From the NCBI GenBank assembly GCA_030123675.1, contig JASJYH010000006.1, forward strand, positions 1 to 63,949: DNA of 63,949 nt, given 5' to 3'. The stretch comes from Anaerolineae bacterium (lineage in GTDB: Bacteria; Chloroflexota; Anaerolineae; Anaerolineales; Villigracilaceae). Positions 17,286 through 25,987 of the stretch are shown here, in pieces. A program made the position numbers and the translations under genes. The notes beneath the pieces are model-generated. The model was not told the origin of the DNA. It was given only the letters and a program-made list of their open reading frames with translations, and did not search any database. The stretch's first letter is position 1. The number at the start of each line of letters is the position of its first letter.

Positions 17286-18305
17286 ATGGTGAAAAAACCT
17301 GTAACCTCAATAGATGTTGCCAAGGCAGCAGGGGTATCTCAACCTACTGTTTCTCGTGCTTACGATGAAAACTCCAGCGTTGCACCAGCGACTAGGGCAC
17401 GTATTTTGGAGGTGGCCAAAGAGCTTAGCTACAACCCCAACGTAATCGCCCGTGGCCTCAGCAAACAGAAAACGGATATCATCGGGATAGTCATGGCAAA
17501 TCTGACGGTCAGTCTTTTTTACCCGGAAGTCCTTGAAAAATTCACGACCCGACTGCAGCAGATGGGCAAACAAGTTTTACTTTTTACAGTCTCTGCTGAG
17601 CACAGCTCAGTAGATGAAATCTTGCCTCGAGTACTTGGGTATCAAGTGGATGCCCTTATTATTACTTCTACCATGCCCGGTAGTGAAATCATTGAAGAAT
17701 CCACCCGGGTTGGGAGGCCGATAATATTAATAAATCGACTTGCTCCTGGCACTAGTGCGAATGCGGTATGTTGTGACAATGTTGATGGTGGGCGGATTGT
17801 GGCTGATTTTCTATTGGATGCCGGACATAAAAAAATTACATACCTTGCCGGGGTGGAGTATTCTTCAACCAATTCGATGCGTGAACAAGGTTTCACCCGG
17901 CGGTTACGGGAACGTGGGTTTACAAATGTAAGTTTGGAACAAGGCGACTATTATAGTTACGATTCGGGATGTGAGGCGGCTCGACGTTTGCTAGACACCG
18001 ATGATCCACCAGACGCGATTTTCTGTGCCGCAGATATTCTGGCTTTGGGTCTGCTTGATACCGCCAAATATGAACTGGGAATCAAAGTCCCAGAAGACCT
18101 GTCTGTAATTGGTTTTGACGATATTCCTGTAGCCAGAATGCCCGCCTTTGATCTCACTACGATTCGCCAGCCGGTTGATGAAATGGTTGAAGCGGTTGCG
18201 GAATTGCTCTCCCGTCCAGATGGTGAATCACCCATTGGGGAAACAATTCTTCTACCTGGCGAACTCATGATACGTGGTTCTGCCAAAGTTCCCTCCGGAG
18301 ACTAA
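17286..18305 (+). CDS. LacI-family transcriptional regulator
   Basis: 339 residues. N-terminal helix-turn-helix (SIDVAKAAGVSQPTVSRAY, about 8-26) and hinge (NPNVIARGLSKQK) are followed by a periplasmic-binding-protein-like effector domain (about 60-335) containing IGIVMANL, AIFCAADILALG and IGFDDIP. Lies 8 nt after the aldolase gene and 2 nt before the lactonase gene, so it belongs to the operon it most likely controls. Effector is probably a sugar or sugar acid (family knowledge). A candidate operator lies at 16462-16475. Confidence 0.9.
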   Translation: MVKKPVTSIDVAKAAGVSQPTVSRAYDENSSVAPATRARILEVAKELSYNPNVIARGLSKQKTDIIGIVMANLTVSLFYPEVLEKFTTRLQQMGKQVLLFTVSAEHSSVDEILPRVLGYQVDALIITSTMPGSEIIEESTRVGRPIILINRLAPGTSANAVCCDNVDGGRIVADFLLDAGHKKITYLAGVEYSSTNSMREQGFTRRLRERGFTNVSLEQGDYYSYDSGCEAARRLLDTDDPPDAIFCAADILALGLLDTAKYELGIKVPEDLSVIGFDDIPVARMPAFDLTTIRQPVDEMVEAVAELLSRPDGESPIGETILLPGELMIRGSAKVPSGD

Positions 18306-18307
18306 AA

Positions 18308-19201
18308 TTGGAAGCGCTAAGGACTGATCTTAACCAGATCGTTGACCCAGATGCTCAGTTTGTAAGCATTGTTTCGGGATTTGAGTTTATTGAGGGTCCT
18401 ATTTGGCACCCCACTGAGCACACCGTGACGTTTAACGATATTCTTGGTAACTCTATTTTCCGCTGGTCTGAGAAAAATGGCCTGGAAACATTACGCCGAA
18501 ATAGCTATATGGCAAACGGGAATGCGTACGACCGCCAGGGACGAGTAGTCACCTGCGAGCATGCGACCAGTCGAGTCACACGCACTGATTTCGCAAAAAG
18601 CGATAAATTGGAAGTTTTGGCGAAGCAATACCAGGATAAACAGCTAAACAGCCCTAATGATGTTGTAGTCAAAAACGATGGAACTATATATTTCACAGAC
18701 CCTACTTCAGGCCGAAGTGAAGGATATGGTCTCCCGCGCGAGCCCGAACTTTCTTTTAGTGGGGTCTACCGGCTAGACCCGGAAACTGACTCTCTTACCC
18801 TCCTTACAGATGAATTTGCAAAACCAAACGGCCTATGCTTTTCGGAGGACGAATCAAGGCTGTATGTCAACGATAGTACCCGTCAACACATTCGAGTTTT
18901 CGATATAACAGACGAAGGTGCACTTGAAAACGGACGTCACTTTACCGATCTCCCTGGGGATTCTCCTGGTGTCGCAGATGGCATGAAGATCGACCAGGAA
19001 GGCAACATCTTTTGTTGTGGACCCGGCGGCATCCATGTCTTTACTCAAGAAGCGCGTCCGCTTGGTTTGATCCCAACTCCAGAAACGGCAGCAAATTTTG
19101 TCTTTGGTGGCGATGATTTTCGTACTATCTACCTCACAGCAAGTACCAGTCTTTACCAACTGGCCGTGCGCATTCCGGGACATCCTACTTTTATTGATTA
19201 A
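18308..19201 (+). CDS. SMP-30/gluconolactonase-family lactonase
   Basis: 297 residues, six-bladed beta-propeller hydrolase. Metal-binding residues are visible as Glu in FIEGPIWHP, Asn in LNSPNDVVV and Asp in GVADGMKID; the YFTDPTSG and KPNGLCFS repeats are typical of gluconolactonase-like members. It should hydrolyse an aldonolactone to the open acid in the cytoplasm, since no signal peptide is present. Starts with TTG at 18308, 2 nt after the lacI stop, so translation is coupled. It fits between an SDR sugar dehydrogenase and the aldolase in an oxidative pathway. Confidence 0.87.
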   Translation: MEALRTDLNQIVDPDAQFVSIVSGFEFIEGPIWHPTEHTVTFNDILGNSIFRWSEKNGLETLRRNSYMANGNAYDRQGRVVTCEHATSRVTRTDFAKSDKLEVLAKQYQDKQLNSPNDVVVKNDGTIYFTDPTSGRSEGYGLPREPELSFSGVYRLDPETDSLTLLTDEFAKPNGLCFSEDESRLYVNDSTRQHIRVFDITDEGALENGRHFTDLPGDSPGVADGMKIDQEGNIFCCGPGGIHVFTQEARPLGLIPTPETAANFVFGGDDFRTIYLTASTSLYQLAVRIPGHPTFID

Positions 19202-19205
19202 CCTT

Positions 19206-20258
19206 ATGCCTGAAACCATTAATATAACCCATAAAAAACTTGAAAAATTTTTAACCGAATTATTTGCCATAACAGGCATGAACGCTGAGGACTCCAGCTG
19301 GTGCGCGGAAGCAATGGTCAAAACCAATTTGTGGGGCGTGGATTCACATGGTGTTTTGCGTGCTCCCGATTATCTTAAGCGTTTAACCTCCCGGGCTATC
19401 AATCCCACTCCTAAAATCGAAACGGTCCGCGGTGGGGGCGCTCTTGAGACAATGACCGGGGATGATGGCATGGGTTACGTCGTTGGAAAAGCGGCAATGA
19501 ACCGGGCCATTGAATTGGCTGAAAAGTACAATATCAGTGCAGTTGGAGTTACAAACAGCAACCACTTTGGGGCAGCAGGTCTGTATGCCCAGATGGCCGC
19601 GGAAAGAGACATGATCGGGATGGTTATGACGAATGTGATCCCGAATGTCGTAGCCCCAGGGGGCAGCCGCCCAATTACCGGAAACAATCCACTTGCGGTT
19701 GCTGTCCCAACTTTTGGTGACATTCCCTTTGTATTCGATATATCCTTATCAAATGTCGCTGGCGGCAAATTGCTGCTTGCAAGCAAGAAGGGCGAGAAAA
19801 TTCCCTTCGACTGGGCCACTGATAAAGACGGGCGCCCCACGGATGACCCGGACAAAGGGTTTGAGGGGTTCTTGCTACCTGTCGGCGGCCATAAGGGGCT
19901 TGGGCTTTCCTACGTAATCGACATCCTCTCTGGTCTCATCACCGGTGGTGTATTTCAATTTGGGATCAAGAGCATGTACAAACATCCCAATGATCCGAGC
20001 CTTACCGGGCACTTTATGATTGTCATCAATCCCCTTATCCTGATGAGCCGGGATGAGATGCAGACCCGTATGGCAGAATTCCGGGAAACTATCAAAACAT
20101 CCCCGATGTGGGACGATAGCCGGGAAATGATGCAGCCCGGAGAAATAGAACACAAGACTCAACAAGAACGCATAAAAAACGGAATCCCCATTTCAGCGCA
20201 ACTCTACGAAGACCTAGTTGCGTTGGGAACCAAAATGGGCGTCTCGGAAAATATCTGA
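19206..20258 (+). CDS. Ldh2-family malate/L-lactate/sulfolactate-type dehydrogenase
   Basis: 350 residues. The family features are DSHGVLRAPDYLKRL near residue 42, the catalytic histidine region NSNHFGAAGLY, the Asn/Pro-rich GGSRPITGNNPLAV loop, FDISLSNVAGGK and LPVGGHKGLGLS. Members oxidise or reduce 2-hydroxyacids with NAD(P) (malate, lactate, ureidoglycolate, sulfolactate, 2,3-diketogulonate). The frame extends upstream, but ATG 19206, 4 nt after the lactonase stop, gives the family's usual N-terminus. It could recycle the aldehyde- or ketoacid-derived product of the aldolase step. Confidence 0.85.
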   Translation: MPETINITHKKLEKFLTELFAITGMNAEDSSWCAEAMVKTNLWGVDSHGVLRAPDYLKRLTSRAINPTPKIETVRGGGALETMTGDDGMGYVVGKAAMNRAIELAEKYNISAVGVTNSNHFGAAGLYAQMAAERDMIGMVMTNVIPNVVAPGGSRPITGNNPLAVAVPTFGDIPFVFDISLSNVAGGKLLLASKKGEKIPFDWATDKDGRPTDDPDKGFEGFLLPVGGHKGLGLSYVIDILSGLITGGVFQFGIKSMYKHPNDPSLTGHFMIVINPLILMSRDEMQTRMAEFRETIKTSPMWDDSREMMQPGEIEHKTQQERIKNGIPISAQLYEDLVALGTKMGVSENI

Positions 20259-20288
20259 CCTAAATACATATTTCTAATTGGAGTAATA

Positions 20289-21197
20289 ATGGAAACAATC
20301 ATCACCTCACCAAACAAGACCGTGAAAATCGGACCCGATCATCCGTTCGTAATTATCGGGGAACGTATCAATCCTACCGGCCGAAAGCTGCTGGGCAAAG
20401 AAATGGCCGCAGGCAACTTTGACAGGGTGCGCCAAGATGCGATAGCTCAGGTGCAGGCCGGTGCTCACATGATCGACATAAACGCCGGCATACCAATGGC
20501 CGATGAGCCTGGAATCCTGGCTGAGGCGATTCAAGTTGTTCAGTCGGTGGTAGATGCACCCATATCTATAGACTCATCCATTATTGGCGCACTGGAAGCA
20601 GGTTTGAAGGCATATCAAGGCAAACCGCTGGTAAACTCGGTTACGGGCGAGGAGGATCGGTTGGAGGTCATCTTACCGTTTATTGCGGAACATAAGGCAG
20701 CAGTGATCGGAGTTGCAAATGACGCCTCCGGCATCTCCCACGACGTAGATGTCCGCTTTGCCGTCGCAAAATTGATTGTCGAGCGCGCCGAATCCTACGG
20801 CATTCCCCGGGAGGATGTCATAATCGACCCATTGGCTATGCCGGTCGGTGCCATCCCAGGGGCAGGGCCGACCCTGTTCAAGCTTATCTCGCGGATCAGC
20901 AATGAGCTGGGCGTCAACACCTGTTTAGGTGCCTCAAATGTTTCGTTTGGCCTGCCGGCTCGGCCGGCGCTTAACGCAACATTTCTTGCAATGGCGATCG
21001 GGGCCGGGCTGACCAGCGCTATCACCAACCCGCTCGAACCAGAAATGTACAAGGCAATTCTAGGCGGGGATGTTTTCATGAACCACGATGATAACTGCCA
21101 GGCCTGGATCGCACATAACAAATCCAAAGTAACCGAAGGAGAAACGGGGGGCCGCCGATCGCGACGGTCAATCAGAGTCGAGCAACCGACAAACTAG
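20289..21197 (+). CDS. Pterin-binding methyltransferase (methyl-corrinoid:tetrahydrofolate type, MT2)
   Basis: 302 residues with the dihydropteroate-synthase-like TIM barrel of the MetH-pterin domain, AcsE and MtvA group: FVIIGERINPTGR at the start, GAHMIDINAG, SIDSSIIGALEAG, NSVTGEED and LGASNVSFGLPARP. These proteins move a methyl group between a corrinoid protein and tetrahydrofolate. A corrinoid protein and a UroD-type methyltransferase are encoded 5 kb downstream on the same strand, completing the MT1-corrinoid-MT2 set of anaerobic O-demethylases. The C-terminal ~20 residues are Arg-rich (RRSRRSIRVE), an unusual basic tail. Follows the Ldh2 gene by 30 nt. Confidence 0.85.
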   Translation: METIITSPNKTVKIGPDHPFVIIGERINPTGRKLLGKEMAAGNFDRVRQDAIAQVQAGAHMIDINAGIPMADEPGILAEAIQVVQSVVDAPISIDSSIIGALEAGLKAYQGKPLVNSVTGEEDRLEVILPFIAEHKAAVIGVANDASGISHDVDVRFAVAKLIVERAESYGIPREDVIIDPLAMPVGAIPGAGPTLFKLISRISNELGVNTCLGASNVSFGLPARPALNATFLAMAIGAGLTSAITNPLEPEMYKAILGGDVFMNHDDNCQAWIAHNKSKVTEGETGGRRSRRSIRVEQPTN

Positions 21198-21262
21198 AGC
21201 TGTCGGACTATAACAAAAAGTTCCACCCAAATCCAAATTCAATATGTAGAAAAGGAGTAAAT

Positions 21263-22078
21263 ATGGCTGAAAACAAACCATTCAAGTGGGAAGAGATGAC
21301 AGCGGGTGCTGTTGTCGAGCATGCAAAAAAAGACGATATAGCGATATTGCCACTCGGGGCAATCGAGCAACACGGTCCTCACTGTCCAAACGGGGATGAC
21401 AGCTACAATGCAATCAGAATGGCCGAACTCATCTCCCGCAAAACGGGTGTGATGATTCTACCTTGCCCGATGTACGGATCGCACCCTTATCATCATTGGA
21501 AAATGCCCGCCAATATACCACTGAGCTACGAAACTCACATCGCGCTAGTGACAGATATCGTGCGCGGCGCAGCTGTGACAGGCTATAATAAATTCATCTT
21601 GCTCTCAGCACATGGTCAAGTATCATCAACTATTGTGGCTGTGCACAAACTGGGCCTTGAAGGATATTTCACCCTCTCCCTGCACTGGTACGATTTTCTG
21701 CGCGACAACAAAGACGTGCTAGACGATTGGATGTGGCACGCTGATGAGGCCGAAACGTCCGTCGCGCTTTATCTTTTCCCTGAGTTCGTTGATATGAGCA
21801 AAGCAACGAAAGGCGGCGGAGAAGCCCTCATCGACCGTAAATTTATCATCGCCCCAGGTGCACCCGCCAAGCCAGGCATGATGTACCATTTCGAAGGTAC
21901 TTTTGCCCGCCCCGAATATAAGGATCCGGGATTGAAAACCGGTGTCATCGGTGATGCGACCAAAGCCACCGTTGAGAAGGGCGAAAAGATCGTTACCCGC
22001 CTGGTCGACCACGTCGCAGATCTGATCGAAGACATTCGCTCGCGCTACAAACCTGGTGAAAAACCACCAGTGATGTAA
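21263..22078 (+). CDS. Creatininase-family metal-dependent amidohydrolase/hydrolase
   Basis: 271 residues. Metal-binding residues of the family are visible: GAIEQHGPH with Glu and His, the GDDSYNA Asp, the SAHGQ His and the Glu of DEAETS. Family members include creatinine amidohydrolase, enzymes of pyrroloquinoline or riboflavin-type biosynthesis and ring-opening hydrolases acting on diketo-cyclitols. The last type would suit a sugar or inositol pathway, but this is inference. AAAAGGAG precedes the ATG. A perfect 14-bp hairpin follows in the 160-nt gap to the next gene. Confidence 0.82.
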   Translation: MAENKPFKWEEMTAGAVVEHAKKDDIAILPLGAIEQHGPHCPNGDDSYNAIRMAELISRKTGVMILPCPMYGSHPYHHWKMPANIPLSYETHIALVTDIVRGAAVTGYNKFILLSAHGQVSSTIVAVHKLGLEGYFTLSLHWYDFLRDNKDVLDDWMWHADEAETSVALYLFPEFVDMSKATKGGGEALIDRKFIIAPGAPAKPGMMYHFEGTFARPEYKDPGLKTGVIGDATKATVEKGEKIVTRLVDHVADLIEDIRSRYKPGEKPPVM

Positions 22079-22156
22079 TTTGAGTAAAATAAATATACAA
22101 ATGGTTTTAATGATTTTGTGTTGGTCAACAAGCTCTAGTGTATAAAAAGATTTACG

Positions 22157-22192
22157 AGGAATCCAGGAATATATTTTCATTCCTGGATTCCT
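22157..22192 (+). terminator. Perfect 14-bp hairpin inside the methyl-transfer gene group
   Basis: AGGAATCCAGGAAT (22157-22170) pairs perfectly with 22179-22192 around an 8-base loop. No long T-run follows, so it may be a partial terminator, an mRNA-stabilising or processing hairpin separating the creatininase gene from the SDR-FucI-UroD genes. Confidence 0.55.
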
Positions 22193-22238
22193 AACCTTCA
22201 TAATTTAGTTTATTAATTATCAAACCAGGAAAGTTTCG

Positions 22239-23015
22239 ATGAAATTTAAAGACAAAGTAGCCATTATTACCGGCGCAACGAAGGGTATCGGGGAAGCGTG
22301 TGCGCACGAGTTTGCAAAAGAAGGCGCGAAGGTCGTTGTGGTCGGACGTACAAAGGAACTAGGCAATAAAGTTGTCGCAGACATTCAAGCCAATGGCGGC
22401 ACTGCGATGTACGTTGAAGTAGATATCAGTCAGAAAGCCGAGGTAGATGCGATGGTGGCGCAGGTAGTGGATACCTACGATACAGTAGACATCGTGGTCA
22501 ACAACGCTGGGGTTAACCATAGCGCGGACTTTTTTGATATAACTGAGGAAGACTGGGACTGGGTCATGAGTGTGGACCTCAAAGGAACGTTCTTTGTTAG
22601 TCAGGCTGCGGCCCGGGTGATGGTTGACCAGGACAAACCAGGCGCCATCGTCAATGTTTCCTCCGTCATGGCTCAGCTTGCTCTTGCCAATCAGATCCCA
22701 TATTGCGCGGCCAAAGGGGGTGTCAATCAGCTCACCAAGGCCATGGCCTTATCATTGGTCGATCGCAACATTCAGGTCAATTGCTGCGCTCCAGGACCTG
22801 TAATGACGGAACTTATGGAGCGCGTTGTCAACAATGAACAGAAGAAAAAACAATTAATGGACCGCCTCCCTATTGGACGAATAGCCACCACTAAAGAAAT
22901 AGCCCGTGTTATCATATTCCTGGCCAGTGAAGAGGCTGCGTTTCTTGTAGGCCAGACCATCTACCCTGATGGTGGGCGATCAATTCAAGCCTTTCCAAGG
23001 CGACTGGAGAAGTAA
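22239..23015 (+). CDS. Short-chain dehydrogenase/reductase
   Basis: 258 residues, classical SDR with TGATKGIG near residue 11, NNAG, the catalytic Ser in NVSSVMAQ and YCAAKGG as the YxxxK pair. The C-terminal PDGGRSIQAF is typical for sugar/polyol dehydrogenases of this family. Stop is 1 nt before the start of the FucI-like gene. It is distinct from the SDRs at 8649 and 33402. Probable role: NAD(P)-dependent oxidation of the sugar or cyclitol handled by this gene block. Confidence 0.88.
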   Translation: MKFKDKVAIITGATKGIGEACAHEFAKEGAKVVVVGRTKELGNKVVADIQANGGTAMYVEVDISQKAEVDAMVAQVVDTYDTVDIVVNNAGVNHSADFFDITEEDWDWVMSVDLKGTFFVSQAAARVMVDQDKPGAIVNVSSVMAQLALANQIPYCAAKGGVNQLTKAMALSLVDRNIQVNCCAPGPVMTELMERVVNNEQKKKQLMDRLPIGRIATTKEIARVIIFLASEEAAFLVGQTIYPDGGRSIQAFPRRLEK

Positions 23016-23016
23016 A

Positions 23017-24471
23017 ATGACCCTTCCAAAAATCGGCCTTATCACTTTCGGTGACAATCGCGAACATGAATGGGAGCACGTCTTTAAGAAGATGACCATC
23101 CCACGTCACGATGAGGCTATTACCTTTTTCAAAACACTGCCTATCGAGCTAGTTGTACCGGAATCCGTTGCTCGCACAAAGGATGATATCGATACTCAGG
23201 TTGATAAGCTCAAAGCAGCCGGCATAGAAGTGTTCGTGGCCCATCTCCCGTGCTGGACCTCGCCGAACCTGGTGGTACGCGGGATCATGCGGGCGGATTT
23301 GCCCACTGTGGTTATCGGTAACAAGCATCCCGGTACTCACAGCACCGTTGGGCTGCTGGGCACAGGTGGGACCCTGAGCCAGATAGGGTATTCCCATCTG
23401 AGAATCCGTGAAGATTTCAACGATGAGCTAATACACAAAATCCTGCCATACTTCCGAGCAGCGGCGACAAAAGTCAGGTTGCCTGGCAAAGTGTTCGGGC
23501 TTTTCGGCGGACGCTCACTCGGTATCGACACGGGTACGTTTGACCCAATGCAATGGAAAAAGCTTTTTGGTGTAGACACCGAACACATTGACCAGCTTGA
23601 GATCATCCGCCGCGCAGATTTGGTGGAAGACAAAGACACCGAAAAAATGATGACCTGGCTGACTTCATCCGTGGGTAAGGTCGAATACAACGATGACAAA
23701 TTCACACCAGAAAAACTGGCGTTCCAGGTTCGTTGCTACATAGCCACGATGCAGATCATCCGTGAGATGGGTTTGGATTTTGTCGCAATCAAGTGTATGC
23801 CCGACCTCACCACCCATTTCGTTCCGCAATGTATTTCCGCGGCCCTGCTCCCCGGTCCATATGACGCCGATGGGATGCGCGACCCAATAATGATGTCCTG
23901 TGAGGCTGATGGGGATGCTGCCCTGACGATGGAAATTCTCAAAGAGATTTCCGGTGGAAAATCTGTCCTGTTTATGGATGTGAGCTATATCGACGATGAC
24001 AACGATACCTATTATTTCCCCAACTGTGGTGCATTCTGTACCTGGTATGCAAAGCGGGATGCTAACCCCGAAGTGAACCTTAAACAAATTGAACTTCGTG
24101 CTGCAAACCGGCCCGGTGGCGGCGCAATTACTTATTTCAACCCAGATCCTGGTGAGCTGACTCTGGCCCGGTTGTACCGCGTAGATGGCGAGTACCGTAT
24201 GGCAATTATCAAGGGCGAAACGGTCAAAATTTCCAAAAAGGAATATGACAAGTTTGTCGAGGCCCGCGGCAGCCACCAACTCCCAACCGCTTTTATTAAA
24301 TTGGAGGCGGATTCTGATTTGCTTATATCGGAGTTTGGCTCAAACCATATCTTAGGAGTAGATGGCAGATACACCGAAGAACTGGTCCAATTCTGCGGAC
24401 TACTCGGAATTACCCCAGTATTCTTTAACCTAAAAAAGGAGGTTCTTGATGGACAGACGCGAACGATTTAA
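23017..24471 (+). CDS. L-fucose/L-arabinose isomerase-like protein
   Basis: 484 residues, shorter than FucI (about 590). Residues matching the metal ligands of FucI-type ketol isomerases are present: Glu in SCEADGDAAL, Asp in FMDVSYIDDD and His in SNHILGVDG. The N-terminal Rossmann-like part has the family's HLPCWTSPNLV and VIGNKHPGTH segments. ATG 23017 is chosen over the longer frame because GGAG lies just upstream and the preceding SDR ends at 23015. It overlaps the UroD-type gene by 23 nt. True fucose isomerase activity is uncertain, since fucK and fucA are not nearby; a related sugar or cyclitol is possible. Confidence 0.8.
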   Translation: MTLPKIGLITFGDNREHEWEHVFKKMTIPRHDEAITFFKTLPIELVVPESVARTKDDIDTQVDKLKAAGIEVFVAHLPCWTSPNLVVRGIMRADLPTVVIGNKHPGTHSTVGLLGTGGTLSQIGYSHLRIREDFNDELIHKILPYFRAAATKVRLPGKVFGLFGGRSLGIDTGTFDPMQWKKLFGVDTEHIDQLEIIRRADLVEDKDTEKMMTWLTSSVGKVEYNDDKFTPEKLAFQVRCYIATMQIIREMGLDFVAIKCMPDLTTHFVPQCISAALLPGPYDADGMRDPIMMSCEADGDAALTMEILKEISGGKSVLFMDVSYIDDDNDTYYFPNCGAFCTWYAKRDANPEVNLKQIELRAANRPGGGAITYFNPDPGELTLARLYRVDGEYRMAIIKGETVKISKKEYDKFVEARGSHQLPTAFIKLEADSDLLISEFGSNHILGVDGRYTEELVQFCGLLGITPVFFNLKKEVLDGQTRTI

Positions 24472-25687
24472 AAAGATTACAAATTTTGAGGAAGCGGACC
24501 GGGTCCCGGTGGATTTGGGCAGCCATGTTGCCTCGATTCATCGAATTTCATACGTAAATCTGAAAAACCACTTAAACGACCCCGAATTAAAGAACGAAGA
24601 CGTGATTCTAGATCGCATGGTGCAAAACGTTATCCCGGATGAAGCGCTGCTTAATCGATTAAACGTCGATTTTCGCTGGATAGCTCCCAATTGGATCGAT
24701 GTGGTCGACGTAACAGACGAAATCTACATGGATATGTGGAAGATCGAGTGGCAGTTTATGATCGACGCATACAGCGTGTATTCGTCCCCATTGTCTGAGG
24801 CCAAGACCATTGCCGATATCGAAAATCACCCTTGGCCCGACCCAACTGACCCTAAACTTTGGGAAGGATTGGCCGAACGCGCAAAATGGCTGTATGAAAA
24901 TACAGATTACGTGCTGGTTGCCGACTCAATCAAAGGCGGCATCCTGACAAAAGCTTTCCAGATCCGTGGTTACGAGATGATGTTTGCAGACCTGGCAAAC
25001 AACCTCGATTTTGCCAATGCTCTTATGGATAAAATTCTTGAAATGTACAAGCTATTTTGGGAGGAGTTCTTGAAACATGTCGGGCCGTACGTAGATATGG
25101 TGTACTTCACCGACGACATTGGCGGGCAATCCTCGATGATGATTTCGCCCACCACTTTTCGAACGATGCTCCAGCCGCGCATGGCCGAACTGATTGACCA
25201 CATCAAAAGCAAGGCAGATGTGAAATTCATGTACCATACCGATGGCACGGTCACCCCGGTTATTGAAGATATCATCGACATGGGCGCGGATATTCTCAAT
25301 CCGATTCAGACATCAGCAATAGGGATGGAAACATCCGTTCTAAAGGAACTATACCATGGACGGCTATGTTTCCATGGCGCAATCGATGTACAACAGATGC
25401 TGCCCTTTGCTACCCCTGAGGAGGTCCGGTATGACGTGACCAGGCGTCTTTATGATTTGGGACGCGGCGGTGGCTATATCCTAGCTCCCTGCCACAACAT
25501 CGGTTCAGATGTACCCCCGGAAAACACCGAAGCGATGTTCAAAGCAGCGCACGAGATGGGGGCTTACCCTCTGGATTTGGCGCAGTACTTGAAAAAAGAA
25601 CACCTGGAGAAACCTACCGAGGAGCAATTTGCTGCCCAGGCCGAGGCTCCCAAACTGGCACGGGCACCTCGAAAGGGGAGAAGTTAA
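24449..25687 (+). CDS. UroD-fold methyltransferase (substrate:corrinoid, MT1-type candidate)
   Basis: 412 residues with the uroporphyrinogen-decarboxylase fold as used by MtaA/MtbA and MtvB-type cobamide methyltransferases. Recognisable parts are RRERFKKITNFEEADRVPVDLG at the start region, YFTDDIGGQSSMMISP, KFMYHTDGTV, LNPIQTSAIGM and LAPCHNIGSDVPPEN. The His of YHTDG and Cys of APCHN are placed where MtaA-type enzymes bind zinc, although the HxC of MtaA reads HTD here. ATG 24449 is preceded by AAAGGAGG at 24435-24442 inside the FucI-like gene. The heme pathway is unlikely, because the context is a corrinoid set. Probably demethylates the substrate onto the corrinoid protein at 25988. Confidence 0.82.
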   Translation: MDRRERFKKITNFEEADRVPVDLGSHVASIHRISYVNLKNHLNDPELKNEDVILDRMVQNVIPDEALLNRLNVDFRWIAPNWIDVVDVTDEIYMDMWKIEWQFMIDAYSVYSSPLSEAKTIADIENHPWPDPTDPKLWEGLAERAKWLYENTDYVLVADSIKGGILTKAFQIRGYEMMFADLANNLDFANALMDKILEMYKLFWEEFLKHVGPYVDMVYFTDDIGGQSSMMISPTTFRTMLQPRMAELIDHIKSKADVKFMYHTDGTVTPVIEDIIDMGADILNPIQTSAIGMETSVLKELYHGRLCFHGAIDVQQMLPFATPEEVRYDVTRRLYDLGRGGGYILAPCHNIGSDVPPENTEAMFKAAHEMGAYPLDLAQYLKKEHLEKPTEEQFAAQAEAPKLARAPRKGRS

Positions 25688-25987
25688 CAAAGTCAACTAC
25701 GAGTGAACTACCTGATTGGCTGACAAAGCTAATCTTTTTACATTTGACAAATTCGCAAATTCGTAAATATGGGCTAACTCCATATTATAACAATTGGACA
25801 AAACCCAACTACTTAGGCACAATTACTTGTGCTCTGATCCCAAATGAGAATTGTCAGTCAATCAGGTGACCAGTTCATATCCATTGTCAACAGATAGGAT
25901 AGATGGACATAGCTAAAAAAAATTGAAATTATATACTTGTAATCTAGTTTCAACAGTGAATAAAATAATTTTATAAGGAGAAATCCA
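25688..25987. other. 300-nt intergenic region before the corrinoid-protein gene
   Basis: No gene seen. It contains a TTGACA-like hexamer at 25744-25749, a tandem AAATTCG pair just after it, and a perfect 7-bp inverted repeat AATATGG/CCATATT at 25766-25786. A separate promoter for the corrinoid-protein gene, with an operator-like repeat, is plausible. I saw no cobalamin-riboswitch B12 box. Confidence 0.35.

Noticed and set aside
19098-19205. Longer N-terminus for the Ldh2-type gene (frame open to 19098)
   Set aside because: The extension lies inside the lactonase gene and does not match the family; ATG 19206 gives the expected N-terminus.
7315-20258. A full sulfoquinovose (sulfo-Entner-Doudoroff) or DHPS pathway
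   Set aside because: Several enzyme families fit, but there is no dehydratase, sulfo-lyase, sulfonate transporter or exporter in the window, so naming a sulfonated substrate would go beyond the evidence.
23017-24471. L-fucose catabolism (fucI)
   Set aside because: No fucK, fucA or fucose mutarotase nearby; the protein is about 100 residues shorter than FucI and is coupled to a corrinoid methyltransferase gene.
24449-25687. Heme biosynthesis uroporphyrinogen decarboxylase (hemE)
   Set aside because: Sequence and the adjacent corrinoid protein and pterin-binding methyltransferase match the methyltransferase branch of the fold.
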